From assembly GCA_029009515.1 (NCBI GenBank), contig JAQXJZ010000158.1, forward strand, positions 1 through 58,320: 58,320 nucleotides of DNA, read 5' to 3'. This DNA is from a bacterium (GTDB taxonomy: Bacteria > Bacillota > Clostridia > Christensenellales > Aristaeellaceae). Of this stretch, positions 44,862 through 53,168 are shown piece by piece. The translations under genes and the position numbers were made by a program. The notes beneath the pieces were generated by a model. That model was not told the DNA's origin. It did no database searches and saw only the letters and a program-made list of their open reading frames with translations. Position 1 is the stretch's first letter; each line of letters opens with the position of its first letter.

Positions 44862-46253
44862 TTATACGGCTTCCTTCAGCTGCGCATAGGTGCTGCGGAT
44901 CAGAAGCAGGGCGATTACAAAGGTGAGCAGATCCGACAGCGGCATGGAGTACAGCACGCCGTCCAGTCCGAAGAACAAGGGCAGCAGCAGCGCAAAGCCC
45001 ACGCCGAACACCACCTCGCGGATCATGGAAAGCGCGGTGGATGCAGCCGCCCGGCCCATGGCCTGCAGGAAGATGAAACATGCCTTGTTGACGCAGGCAA
45101 AGATCATCATGCACAGGTAGATGCGGAAGGCTTTGACAGCAAAATCCGTATAGCAGGCGCTTTCGTTAGCTGCGCCAAAGATCTGGATGAGCTGCCCGGG
45201 AATTCCCTCCACCAGCACCAGCGCCACGGCGCCCACCGCCGCCTCCGAAAGCAGCAGCAGCGTAAACAGCCTGCTCACGCGTCTTTTGAGCCCGGCGCCC
45301 ATGTTGAAACCCACAATGGGAATGCAGCCGGCTGCCATGCCCACCACGATGGAAATGACGATCTGAAAGAACTTCATCACGATGTCCACCACCGCCATAG
45401 GGATCTGCGCAAACTGCGGCTGCGAGAACACCGCATCCATCGCGCCGTACTTGCGCAGCATGTTGTTGATGGCTGCCATGGCCGCCACCAGCGAAATCTG
45501 TGAAAGAAAGCTGGTCCCGCCCAGCAGCAGGGTCTTTTGGCAGATGCGCGGGCTGATAACATAATCCGCCCTTGCAGGCTTGATGGCCTTCATATGCAGC
45601 AGATACCACACCGCCAGCGCTGCGGTGATCATCTGTCCGATGACCGTGGCTACTGCCGCGCCCATCATGCCCCAGCGCAGGCCAAAGATGAACAGCGGGT
45701 CCAGCACGATGTTGGCCAGCGCACCCGCCAGTGTGGACACCATGGCAAACCTCGGGCTGCCATCGGCGCGGATGACGGGGTTCATGGCCTGTCCGAACAT
45801 GTAAAACGGCAGGCCCACCGTGATCCAGAAGAAGTATTCCCTGGAATAAGCAAAGGTCTCCGCATTGACCGTGCCGCCGAACATGGCGATGATCTGATCG
45901 TCAAAGAGCAGATAGATGGCCGTGAGCACAAGGCTCGTCGCAACAGTCATGACCACGCTGCTGCCCACGCTGCGTCTGGCATCGCCGCTGCTGCCCTTGC
46001 CAAGGCTGATGCTGACAAACGCGCAGCAGCCATCGCCGATCATCACCGCAATGGCCAGCGCCACCACCGTAAGCGGAAACACCACCGTATTGGCGGCATT
46101 GCCATACGAGCCCAGATAGCTGGCGTTTGCGATGAAAATCTGATCCACAATGTTGTACAGCGCGCCCACCAACAGTGAAATGATGCAGGGCACTGCGTAG
46201 CGGCGCATCAGCGCCCCCACGCGCTCCTGCCCCAGATGCTGATTGAGTTCCAT
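44862..46253 (-). CDS. MATE-family multidrug exporter
   Basis: Inner-membrane cation-coupled exporter of 463 residues with 12 segments in two homologous halves, like MepA and NorM. LYNIVDQIFIANASYLGSYG, then GDGCCAFVSISLGKGSSGDA in the first half and MAAGCIPIVGFNMGAGLKRR in the second are family blocks. The frame is open to 46298, but GGAGG at the correct distance precedes the ATG at 46253, giving a normal length. The export substrate is unknown. The gene has its own promoter and an unusual hairpin leader. Confidence 0.92.
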   Translation of the reverse strand: MELNQHLGQERVGALMRRYAVPCIISLLVGALYNIVDQIFIANASYLGSYGNAANTVVFPLTVVALAIAVMIGDGCCAFVSISLGKGSSGDARRSVGSSVVMTVATSLVLTAIYLLFDDQIIAMFGGTVNAETFAYSREYFFWITVGLPFYMFGQAMNPVIRADGSPRFAMVSTLAGALANIVLDPLFIFGLRWGMMGAAVATVIGQMITAALAVWYLLHMKAIKPARADYVISPRICQKTLLLGGTSFLSQISLVAAMAAINNMLRKYGAMDAVFSQPQFAQIPMAVVDIVMKFFQIVISIVVGMAAGCIPIVGFNMGAGLKRRVSRLFTLLLLSEAAVGAVALVLVEGIPGQLIQIFGAANESACYTDFAVKAFRIYLCMMIFACVNKACFIFLQAMGRAAASTALSMIREVVFGVGFALLLPLFFGLDGVLYSMPLSDLLTFVIALLLIRSTYAQLKEAV

Positions 46254-46286
46254 CCTCCTGTAAACCTCCATTTGCACAAAAAAATA

Positions 46287-46332
46287 AACGAGTGGCACTC
46301 AACCGGATTTACGCAGTTGAGTGCCACTCGTT
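46287..46332 (-). promoter_or_regulatory. Promoter-proximal hairpin with T tract ahead of the MATE gene
   Basis: A perfect 17-bp inverted repeat (46287-46303 with 46316-46332) with a 12-base loop. On the minus strand it is followed by TTTATTTTTTT and then the MATE ribosome site. It lies right at the expected start point of the promoter at 46341-46369, so it is either a transcription attenuator or an operator for a dimeric repressor. Each arm contains GAGTGGCACTC, itself a near-palindrome. Confidence 0.7.
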
Positions 46333-46340
46333 GTGGATGT

Positions 46341-46369
46341 ATGATAACACAATTCCGTCTTTTTTTCAA
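46341..46369 (-). promoter_or_regulatory. Promoter of the MATE gene
   Basis: On the minus strand TTGAAA (46364-46369), 17-base spacer and TATCAT (46341-46346). Start point expected near 46334, right before the hairpin. Confidence 0.75.
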
Positions 46370-46400
46370 AAGGGACTGCGAAAAAAATTTTTTCGGTTCA

Positions 46401-46985
46401 TCACCACAGCGCGCTGGTGCGCACGATGATCACGGCGCGGATGCCCACGTTGTCGCGGTCGCAGCGGGCGATGCCGATGCTGCCGTTGGTGCGCACCTGG
46501 AAGAGGGTTTCGCTGTCGTTGGGGGTGAGGGTGTAGTAGGAGCAGTAGTTGCCGCGGTTCACCCACAATCCGCCGGAGACGGCATAGCCGTTGCCCATGG
46601 CCGCGCGGCTGAAGTCCTGCGCGGTGCGGCTGCGGGAATAGCCATAGCTGGTCATGTCGCCCAGGCTGGGCAGGCGGACCAGGTCGTTGTTGAGGGTGCA
46701 CATCTGGGCGCGCTCGGCGCGGCTGAAGGCGTTGTAGGCAAAGGAGTCGTTCAGCCCTGCGCGCACGTCGCTGGTGGTCCAGTTGCTGTTGTGGCGGTCA
46801 AAGGGCATGCAGGCAATCACGTATTCGCTGATGAGGCGGGTGTACTGGCTGTCGGACGAAAGCACCTGCCAGGTGAGCGGCTCGTAGCCGTAGGAACCAA
46901 ACACAACCGTATCGCCGCAGGCCTGCGCGGCGGTCATGGCAAACAGCATCATCAGGGCAAAAACGAGGGCGGCAAACTTCTTCAT
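46401..46985 (-). CDS. Small secreted protein with DUF6273-like domain
   Basis: Exported protein of 194 residues. The signal peptide MKKFAALVFALMMLFAMTAA is cut after AQA. The mature part has the DUF6273 pattern: VFGSYGYEPLTWQVLSSDSQ, then LISEYVIACMPFD, WTTSDVRAGLNDSFAYNAFS and the late GIRAVIIVRTSALW. It lacks other domains; DUF6273 proteins are often found on surfaces, with no established job. ATG at 46985 follows AAAGGAG. No terminator was seen between it and the MATE promoter at 46341-46369. Confidence 0.8.
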   Translation of the reverse strand: MKKFAALVFALMMLFAMTAAQACGDTVVFGSYGYEPLTWQVLSSDSQYTRLISEYVIACMPFDRHNSNWTTSDVRAGLNDSFAYNAFSRAERAQMCTLNNDLVRLPSLGDMTSYGYSRSRTAQDFSRAAMGNGYAVSGGLWVNRGNYCSYYTLTPNDSETLFQVRTNGSIGIARCDRDNVGIRAVIIVRTSALW

Positions 46986-47175
46986 GACGGATTTCTCCTT
47001 TCAATATGACACAGATGCGGGGGAAAGAGGCAATTCCACTGTTGAAGCGCTTCACTGCAACTGCCTGACATAAGGAATACTTCCAGGGCGGCGGAAAGGT
47101 TACAGGGTTTTCAAGTTTTTTGAAAAAAGTTTTTTGCGCCTTCTCAAGTTGTGTTTTTTTTTGACGGTATGGCTA

Positions 47176-47204
47176 TTGACAGCCCCTTTTGGACATGGTA
47201 AAAT
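47176..47204 (+). promoter_or_regulatory. Promoter of the LacI-controlled importer operon
   Basis: Consensus TTGACA (47176-47181), 17-base spacer and TAAAAT (47199-47204). Transcription would begin near 47211, a few bases before the operator. Confidence 0.85.
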
Positions 47205-47218
47205 AATTTCAACAAATA

Positions 47219-47234
47219 GGGTAAACGTTTACCC
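47219..47234 (+). promoter_or_regulatory. LacI-family operator
   Basis: A perfect 16-base palindrome, GGGTAAACGTTTACCC, with the central CG typical of LacI/GalR operators. It lies just past the start point of the promoter, so a bound repressor would block elongation or open-complex formation. The likely ligand-responsive repressor is the LacI-type protein at 54658-55638 at the end of the same operon (inference). Confidence 0.82.
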
Positions 47235-47264
47235 AACAATGAAAAAAGCACGGAGGTGTCTATC

Positions 47265-48722
47265 ATGAAGAAATGGATGGCGATTCTCCTGACGGTTGCG
47301 ATGCTGCTGGGCATGACCAGCTTCGCCGCTGCTGAAGTGGAAACCATCGAGGTTGGCTATCTGCTGGCCATGAACGCCGCTGAAGAGCGCGACCTGGTGC
47401 AGCAGGCCATCAACGATCTGCTGGACGAGAAGGGCATGGGCTTCCATGTCAATCTGGTGTGCATCGACTTTGCGTCCTGGGGCACGCAGATCAACCTGAT
47501 GCTGGCCGACGGCAGCATTGACCTGTTCAATGCCTGCTTCATGTCCAGCGTTCCCGTTCTGGCCGATAACGGCTCCATCGCCCCCATCGGCGATCTGCTG
47601 AATGAGTACGGCAAGGACATCCTGAACATCCTGGGCGATTACATCGCCTGCGCCACCATCGGAGGCGAAATCTACGGCACGCCCAAGATTGACGCGTATG
47701 CCACCACCAGCCTGTTCTTCATGGACAAGAAGATGGCGGATGACGCCGGCGTGGATCCTGAATCCATCACCGACCTGGCCACCCTCACCGAGGCCTTCAA
47801 GAAGGTCAAGGCTGTCTACCCCGATCTCACCATGGTTGCCAACGGCAACGGCGGCGCCTGGTGGACCATGAGCGGCGTGGACGTGCTGGGCACCGAGGAT
47901 CCCCTGGGCTGCCTGATGCTCAACGAGAGCGGCGACCTGAAGGTTGTCAACTACTACGAGAGCGAAGAGTTCAAGACCCTGATGGAGTACGGCAAGCTGT
48001 GGAACGAGCTGGGCTTCTTCATGAAGGATCCCCTCAACGCCCAGGACGGCGCCTTCTCCTACCTGAGCAACGGTCAGGCCTTCGGCGCTACCGGCGCTTA
48101 CTGCTCTGAGGCCGTGGGCGAGAGCGTGCAGGAAAAGGGCAATGGCCGCGACCTGTATGTCGCTCAGATCTCCCCCGACGCCTGGGCCACCACCAACCTC
48201 GTGACCGCCATGACCTGGTGCGTGCCTGCGCTGAGCGATCACAAGGAAGCTGCCGTCAAGTTCCTCAACGAGCTGTATGTCAACCCCGAGCTGGCCAACC
48301 TGGTCTGCAACGGCATTGAAGGCAAGCACTACGTGGTCACCGAGGAAGGCAACATCGACTTCGCCGAGGGCCTGGACGCCTTCACCACCGGCTGGCCGAG
48401 CGGCATGGGCACCTTCTGGCCCAACATCACCATCAGCCGTCCCTGGAAGCCCGATGCTGCGGATTCCTACGACGCCTGGCTGGCTGCCAACGAAACCTGC
48501 AAGAAGTCTCCCGCGCTGGGCTTTGCGTTTGACGCCTTCAACGTGTCCGACGAAATCAGCGCCTGCTCCAGCGTGGTGGATCAGTACGTGAACGCGCTGC
48601 TGCTGGCCCAGGGAGACACCGAAGCCCTCTACGCCGAGTTCCTCGAGGCTCTCAGGGACGCCGGCATCGACTCCATCATCGAAGAGAAGCAGGCTCAGCT
48701 GGACGCCTGGGCTGCCATCTGA
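47265..48722 (+). CDS. Extracellular solute-binding protein with DUF3502
   Basis: Sugar-capture protein of 485 residues for the third importer. The signal peptide MKKWMAILLTVAMLLGMTSF ends in AAA with no cysteine at all, so it is not a standard lipoprotein. The C-terminus (FAFDAFNVSDEISACSSVVD and GIDSIIEEKQAQLDAW) is the DUF3502 domain of YtcQ/LipO-type binding proteins. The start is the ATG at 47265, with CGGAGG upstream; a GTG at 47256 is too close to that site. Preceded by a LacI operator and followed by a hairpin. Confidence 0.89.
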   Translation: MKKWMAILLTVAMLLGMTSFAAAEVETIEVGYLLAMNAAEERDLVQQAINDLLDEKGMGFHVNLVCIDFASWGTQINLMLADGSIDLFNACFMSSVPVLADNGSIAPIGDLLNEYGKDILNILGDYIACATIGGEIYGTPKIDAYATTSLFFMDKKMADDAGVDPESITDLATLTEAFKKVKAVYPDLTMVANGNGGAWWTMSGVDVLGTEDPLGCLMLNESGDLKVVNYYESEEFKTLMEYGKLWNELGFFMKDPLNAQDGAFSYLSNGQAFGATGAYCSEAVGESVQEKGNGRDLYVAQISPDAWATTNLVTAMTWCVPALSDHKEAAVKFLNELYVNPELANLVCNGIEGKHYVVTEEGNIDFAEGLDAFTTGWPSGMGTFWPNITISRPWKPDAADSYDAWLAANETCKKSPALGFAFDAFNVSDEISACSSVVDQYVNALLLAQGDTEALYAEFLEALRDAGIDSIIEEKQAQLDAWAAI

Positions 48723-48733
48723 TCAACCCCTTC

Positions 48734-48766
48734 GCGGAGGCGGATGATGCATCCGCCTCCGCTTTT
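48734..48766 (+). terminator. Stem-loop after the binding-protein gene
   Basis: A perfect 13-bp stem (48734-48746 with 48750-48762) followed by TTTTGATTTCTTTT. Likely partial termination between the binding protein and its permeases. Confidence 0.82.
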
Positions 48767-48792
48767 GATTTCTTTTGAAACGGAGGAACACC

Positions 48793-49731
48793 ATGCAGAA
48801 CACCATGAAACGCCGAGGCGAACTGATCCGGCAGCTCAAACGCCACTGGCCGCTGTATGTGATGATGCTGCCGGGACTTGCCTACCTGTTCATCAACAAC
48901 TATCTGCCGCTCGCCGGCCTTCAGCTGGCCTTCAAAAAGTTCAAGTACAACCTTGGCATCTGGGGCAGCCCCTGGAACAAGGGCAAAAACTTTACCTTCC
49001 TGTTCCGCTCCAAGGATGCGGGCATCATCATCCGCAACACCCTGGGCTATAACCTTACCTTTCTGGTTCTGGGCACTGTGATGGCGCTTGCCGTGGCCAT
49101 CCTGCTCAATGAGGTGCGCCGCAAAAAGCTGCAGCAGACCTATCAGACCATCATCCTCATCCCGCACCTCATCTCCTACGTCATCGTCAGCTACATCGCC
49201 TATGCCTTCCTTGGCGGAGACAACGGCATGATCAACAACAGCCTGCTCATCCCGCTGGGGTTTGAGAGCATTCCGTGGTATACCAAACCCGGATACTGGC
49301 CGTTCATCCTCATCATCATCCATCTGTGGAAGGTGTTCGGCTACAACAGCATCGTCTATTATGCCTCCATCGTGGGCATTGACCGCACCTATTACGAGGC
49401 CGCCGTGGTGGATGGCGCCAGCACCTGGAAACAGATTACCGCCATCACGCTGCCCATGCTCAAACCCGTTATCATCACGCTCACGCTTTTGTCCGTGGGC
49501 AGGCTGTTCTATTCGGATTTCGGCCTGTTCTATCAGGTGCCCATGAACAGCGGCTTGCTGTACAACACCACCAACACCATCGATACCTTCGTCTACCGCG
49601 GACTGCTGGAGACCAACGATATCGGCCGCGCGTCGGCTGCGGGCTTCATTCAGTCCATCATGGGCTTTGTGCTGATCCTCACCACCAACGCCATCGTGCG
49701 CAAGGTGGAAGCGGAACATGCGCTGTTCTGA
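48793..49731 (+). CDS. Carbohydrate ABC transporter permease, LplB type
   Basis: Permease of 312 residues. YVMMLPGLAYLFINNYLPLA and GLQLAFKKFKY near the N-terminus, and the EAA loop TYYEAAVVDGASTWKQITAI, mark LplB. It ends IVRKVEAEHALF. A TTG at 48775 keeps the frame open, but CGGAGG precedes the ATG at 48793, which was chosen. Confidence 0.9.
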   Translation: MQNTMKRRGELIRQLKRHWPLYVMMLPGLAYLFINNYLPLAGLQLAFKKFKYNLGIWGSPWNKGKNFTFLFRSKDAGIIIRNTLGYNLTFLVLGTVMALAVAILLNEVRRKKLQQTYQTIILIPHLISYVIVSYIAYAFLGGDNGMINNSLLIPLGFESIPWYTKPGYWPFILIIIHLWKVFGYNSIVYYASIVGIDRTYYEAAVVDGASTWKQITAITLPMLKPVIITLTLLSVGRLFYSDFGLFYQVPMNSGLLYNTTNTIDTFVYRGLLETNDIGRASAAGFIQSIMGFVLILTTNAIVRKVEAEHALF

Positions 49732-49747
49732 GAAAGGAGGGACAACC

Positions 49748-50635
49748 ATGGCTTTGGCTGGAAAGAAATTCAGCATTTTTGCAAACATCATTCTCGTCCT
49801 GCTGTGCTTGAGCTGCATTCTGCCGCTGCTGCTGCTGGTGTCGTCCTCCGTCACCTCGGAGGCGGCGCTCAACCGCAATGGCTACGCCTTCTGGCCGGCG
49901 GAATTCGGCCTGGATGCGTACAAGTACCTGTGGCACAGCCGCGCGCAGATTGCCCGCGCCTACGGCATGACCTTCATGGCCACGCTGTGCGGCACGTCGC
50001 TCAATGTGGCGCTGACCACGCTGCTGGCCTATCCGCTGTCCCGCCGCACGCTGCCGGGACGCAACTTCTTCTCCTTCATGGTGTTTTTCACGCTGCTGTT
50101 CAACGGAGGCATGATTCCCAGCTATCTGACGTGGACGCAGATGTTCCACATCAAGGACACGTTCTGGGCGCTCATCTTCCCCAACCTGCTGATGAACGGC
50201 TTTGGCGTGATTGTGATGCGCACGTACTTCTCCACCAGCATTCCCTATGAAATCCTCGAGGCGGCGCGCATCGACGGCGCGGGCGAGACCAAGACGCTTC
50301 TGTCCATCGTGCTGCCGCTGAGCAAGCCCATCCTGAGCACCACGGCGCTTCTGAGCGGCCTGGCCTACTGGAACGACTGGATCAACGGCCTGTACTACCT
50401 TGTCAAGCGTACCGACCTGTACACCATCCAGAACCTGCTCAACCGCCTCATCGCCAGCGCGGACTTCATCAGCAACAACGCGGCCAACTCCGCCATCACC
50501 GCTGGCATCACCGTGCCCAGCGTGGGCGTGCGCATGGCCATTGCCGTCATCGCGCTGGTGCCCGTGATGGCAGTGTACCCCTTCCTGCAGAAGGGCTTTG
50601 TGAAGGGCATTGTGATTGGCGGTGTGAAGGGATGA
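49748..50635 (+). CDS. Carbohydrate ABC transporter permease, YtcP/LplC type
   Basis: Permease of 295 residues. FFTLLFNGGMIPSYLTWTQM is the LplC core, the EAA loop reads EILEAARIDGAGETKTLLSI, and it ends YPFLQKGFVKGIVIGGVKG. The ATG at 49748 has AAAGGAGG ahead; an open frame from 49718 overlaps the previous gene and was rejected. Its stop overlaps the ATG of the next gene, so the hydrolase is translationally coupled to the importer. Confidence 0.9.
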   Translation: MALAGKKFSIFANIILVLLCLSCILPLLLLVSSSVTSEAALNRNGYAFWPAEFGLDAYKYLWHSRAQIARAYGMTFMATLCGTSLNVALTTLLAYPLSRRTLPGRNFFSFMVFFTLLFNGGMIPSYLTWTQMFHIKDTFWALIFPNLLMNGFGVIVMRTYFSTSIPYEILEAARIDGAGETKTLLSIVLPLSKPILSTTALLSGLAYWNDWINGLYYLVKRTDLYTIQNLLNRLIASADFISNNAANSAITAGITVPSVGVRMAIAVIALVPVMAVYPFLQKGFVKGIVIGGVKG

Positions 50636-52011
50636 TGAACAGAGGCATTTGCGCATCCAGCGTGCGGGACTTTCTGCGTGCGCTGGACGATCACCACTAC
50701 CGCCTGCACGCGCTGATGATTCAGCAGGGCGATGAGCTGCTCTATGCAGACGCTGCCGCCCCCTACACGCTGGACACGCCGCACCGCCTGTGCTCGGCGG
50801 CCAAGTCCATCCTGTCGCTCAATGTGCTGCTGGCAGCGCAGGAGGGCAAGCTGCGCTTTGACGACCGCGTGGCGGACTATTTTCCGGAATTTGAGGTAAC
50901 CGATCCGCTGCTGAAGGACATGACGGTGGAGGATCTGCTGACCATGCGCACGGGACAGGTGGAGGACCCCTTCATCGCGATGCTTGGCGATCTGGACTCG
51001 GACATCATCACGCCGTTCTTCCAGACCCCTGCCGTGGAAAAGCCCGGTACCACCTTCCGCTATAACAACACCGTGCCTCACATCGTGTACGCGGTGGCGG
51101 AGCGCGCCATGGGCGTGCAGATTGAGCCCTTCCAGAACGAGCGGCTCTGCCGTCCGCTGGGCGCGTCGCTGCATGCGCCCACCAATTCCAAGGGGCAGTA
51201 CAACCCCGTCATCACCTGCGCCAGCGCCAACAGCCTGATGGCCTTTGGCCGGCTGTATCTGAACGAGGGCAGGTGGAACGGCCAGCAGATCATCGATGCC
51301 TCGCTCATGCGCCGCGCCATGGAGCTGCGCGCCGACCCCATGCAGCCGGAGGTCACGTCCGGCTACGGCTATCAGCTTTGGGGCAACCCCTTCGGCGGTA
51401 TCCGCATGGACGGCGGATGGGGCCAGTACGCGGTCATCCTGCCCGAATACGATGCGGTGATCGTGCTGCTTTCCGACATGACGGATTCCTCCTATGCCAT
51501 GAAGGCGGTGGAAGCCTATCTGCTGCCCGGTCTTGAAAAGGGAGCGGAAGAAGGTCAATCCTTCCCGCCGGTTCATTCCATCGCGCCTGTGGGTCGGGCG
51601 CAGCCCGCCATCCATCAGGCCCAATGGCAGCTGGAGGACGGCCGCATGCTGCGCATGGAAGCCAAAGCAGAGGAAGTCATCCTCCAGCTGGGCGAAGAGA
51701 CCTTCCGCATCGGCCTGAACGATGCCTTCATCCGCAACCCGAAGCATCTGCTTGCTGGAAAACGCGGCGGGCTGGATCACACCGCGTACGGATTTGATCC
51801 GGACGAGATGCTGCTGGGCGGCGCGTGGACGGACGGATGCACGCTGGACTTTGTGGGCAAGTGCTTTGCCGAGATGGGCGAGTGCCGCTACCAGCTGCGC
51901 TTTGATCAGGATACCTGCACGCTTTCTTATCCCGAAGCCTCCGAGCACGGGATTGCCACCCTTGACCACAACCGGCTGATGAAAGGAGCGCTGCTATGCA
52001 AAAGCCTGTAA
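50632..52011 (+). CDS. Beta-lactamase-fold serine hydrolase (class C-like), copy A
   Basis: Cytoplasmic serine hydrolase of 459 residues with no signal peptide. The SxxK nucleophile motif is S55-A-A-K58 in LCSAAKSILS, and YxN is Y144-N-N146 in FRYNNTVPHIV. The third motif, usually KTG or HxG, is GWG in DGGWGQYAVIL. Family members are esterases, peptidases or transesterases more often than antibiotic resistance enzymes. The C-terminal 130 residues look like a beta-barrel (lipocalin-like) domain. It is coupled to the permease and overlaps the MFS gene by 16 bases, so it likely processes an imported compound. Confidence 0.85.
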   Translation: MMNRGICASSVRDFLRALDDHHYRLHALMIQQGDELLYADAAAPYTLDTPHRLCSAAKSILSLNVLLAAQEGKLRFDDRVADYFPEFEVTDPLLKDMTVEDLLTMRTGQVEDPFIAMLGDLDSDIITPFFQTPAVEKPGTTFRYNNTVPHIVYAVAERAMGVQIEPFQNERLCRPLGASLHAPTNSKGQYNPVITCASANSLMAFGRLYLNEGRWNGQQIIDASLMRRAMELRADPMQPEVTSGYGYQLWGNPFGGIRMDGGWGQYAVILPEYDAVIVLLSDMTDSSYAMKAVEAYLLPGLEKGAEEGQSFPPVHSIAPVGRAQPAIHQAQWQLEDGRMLRMEAKAEEVILQLGEETFRIGLNDAFIRNPKHLLAGKRGGLDHTAYGFDPDEMLLGGAWTDGCTLDFVGKCFAEMGECRYQLRFDQDTCTLSYPEASEHGIATLDHNRLMKGALLCKSL

Positions 52012-53168
52012 AGCTTCTCAACCGTGCCTATATCGCGCTGTTTTGCATCAACCTCATCGTTTCCATCAGCTTCAGCATGGTCAGCACCACCATCTCCCTG
52101 TATGTGACCCAGCTGGGCGCGGCAGCGTCCGTGGCGGGCACGGTGGTGGGCGCCCTGTCGGTGGCGTCGCTGTGCGTGCGCCCCTTCAGCGGCGTCATCA
52201 GCGACCGGATGGAGCGCCGGAAACTATTGATGATTTCGCTGGCCATCATCAGCCTGTCCATGCTGGGCTACAGCCTCACCCATTCCATTCCGGTGCTGTT
52301 CGTTCTGCGCATCACCCACGGCATTGGCTTCTCCATTGCCACGACGGTGACCATGGCGCTGGTGGCCGGCACCATTCCTGAAAAGCAGATGACGCAGGGC
52401 CTGGGCTACTTTGCCCTCGGTCAGACCGTATCCACCGCCGTCGCGCCGTCCATCGGCCTTTGGCTGGGCGAGCACTGGGGACTGGGCGTGGCCTTTGCGC
52501 TTGCCTCCGTGCTGCTGGTGGGCGCCATTGCGCTGGCCATTACGCTGGTCAAACCCACCGAGGCGGTCCGTGACAAGCGCAGCATCCGCCTGCAGGATCT
52601 CATCGCCCGCGAGGCGCTGCCCTTCTGCCTGCTGTCCATTGTGGTGGCGGGCGCGACCGGCCTGGAAAACGGCTTTGTGCCGCTGTTTGGCAAGGAGCTG
52701 GGGCTGGGCAATGTGGGCTGGTACTTCACCGTGGGCGCGTTTGCGCTGTTCACGGCGCGAATGTTTGGCGGCAAGCTGGCCGACCGCAGCATGCGCACGG
52801 TCATCAGCTGCGGCCTTGGCGTGATGGCGCTGGCGTTTGTGGTGCTGGGCGGCTTTGGAACGGCGGCAGCCTTTGCCGCGGCGGCGCTTTTGAAGGCGCT
52901 GGGTCTTGGCACGGTGCAGCCCGCGCTGCAGGCCGCCAGCATGCGCAGTGTGCCGGAAAACCGCCGCGGCGCAGCCAGCTGCACCTATTATCTGGGCACC
53001 GATATCGGTCAGGCGTTCATGCCCATGCTGGGCGGCGTGGTGATGGAGCGCGCGGGCGCATCGCGCATGTTTATGCTCTACGCCCTGCCTTTGGCCGCAG
53101 CCATCGTATTCTATCTGGTCTATATGCACCGCAAGGAGAAAGGAGCTGCCCTCCATGGCACGATGTGA
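51996..53168 (+). CDS. MFS transporter
   Basis: Twelve-segment transporter of 390 residues. The MFS loop 2-3 motif is RPFSGVISDRMERRKLLMIS (G-x-x-x-D-R-x-x-R-R); the second half has ARMFGGKLADRSMRTV in the matching place. It could export a product or exchange a metabolite; direction is not predictable. Overlaps the hydrolases on both sides (16 and 14 bases), showing tight co-expression between copies A and B. Confidence 0.87.
   Translation: MQKPVKLLNRAYIALFCINLIVSISFSMVSTTISLYVTQLGAAASVAGTVVGALSVASLCVRPFSGVISDRMERRKLLMISLAIISLSMLGYSLTHSIPVLFVLRITHGIGFSIATTVTMALVAGTIPEKQMTQGLGYFALGQTVSTAVAPSIGLWLGEHWGLGVAFALASVLLVGAIALAITLVKPTEAVRDKRSIRLQDLIAREALPFCLLSIVVAGATGLENGFVPLFGKELGLGNVGWYFTVGAFALFTARMFGGKLADRSMRTVISCGLGVMALAFVVLGGFGTAAAFAAAALLKALGLGTVQPALQAASMRSVPENRRGAASCTYYLGTDIGQAFMPMLGGVVMERAGASRMFMLYALPLAAAIVFYLVYMHRKEKGAALHGTM

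Larger units (their letters stand above)
46986..47264. promoter_or_regulatory. Divergent control region with two palindromic operator candidates
   Basis: This 279-base gap separates the DUF6273 gene from the binding-protein operon. It contains a 12-base palindrome TGAAGCGCTTCA (47043-47054), with the central CG seen in LacI-family sites, runs of A and T (47113-47160) that could bend DNA, a promoter (47176-47204) and the strong operator 47219-47234. Confidence 0.55.

Noticed and set aside
46287-46332. CIRCE element (HrcA heat-shock operator)
   Set aside because: The arms contain CACTC and GAGTG, but these are 18 bases apart instead of 9 and the TTAG/CTAA flanks are missing.
47113-47160. Terminator in the A/T runs before the LacI-controlled operon
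   Set aside because: The runs can pair AAAAAA with TTTTTT, but such AT-only stems are too weak to call a terminator.
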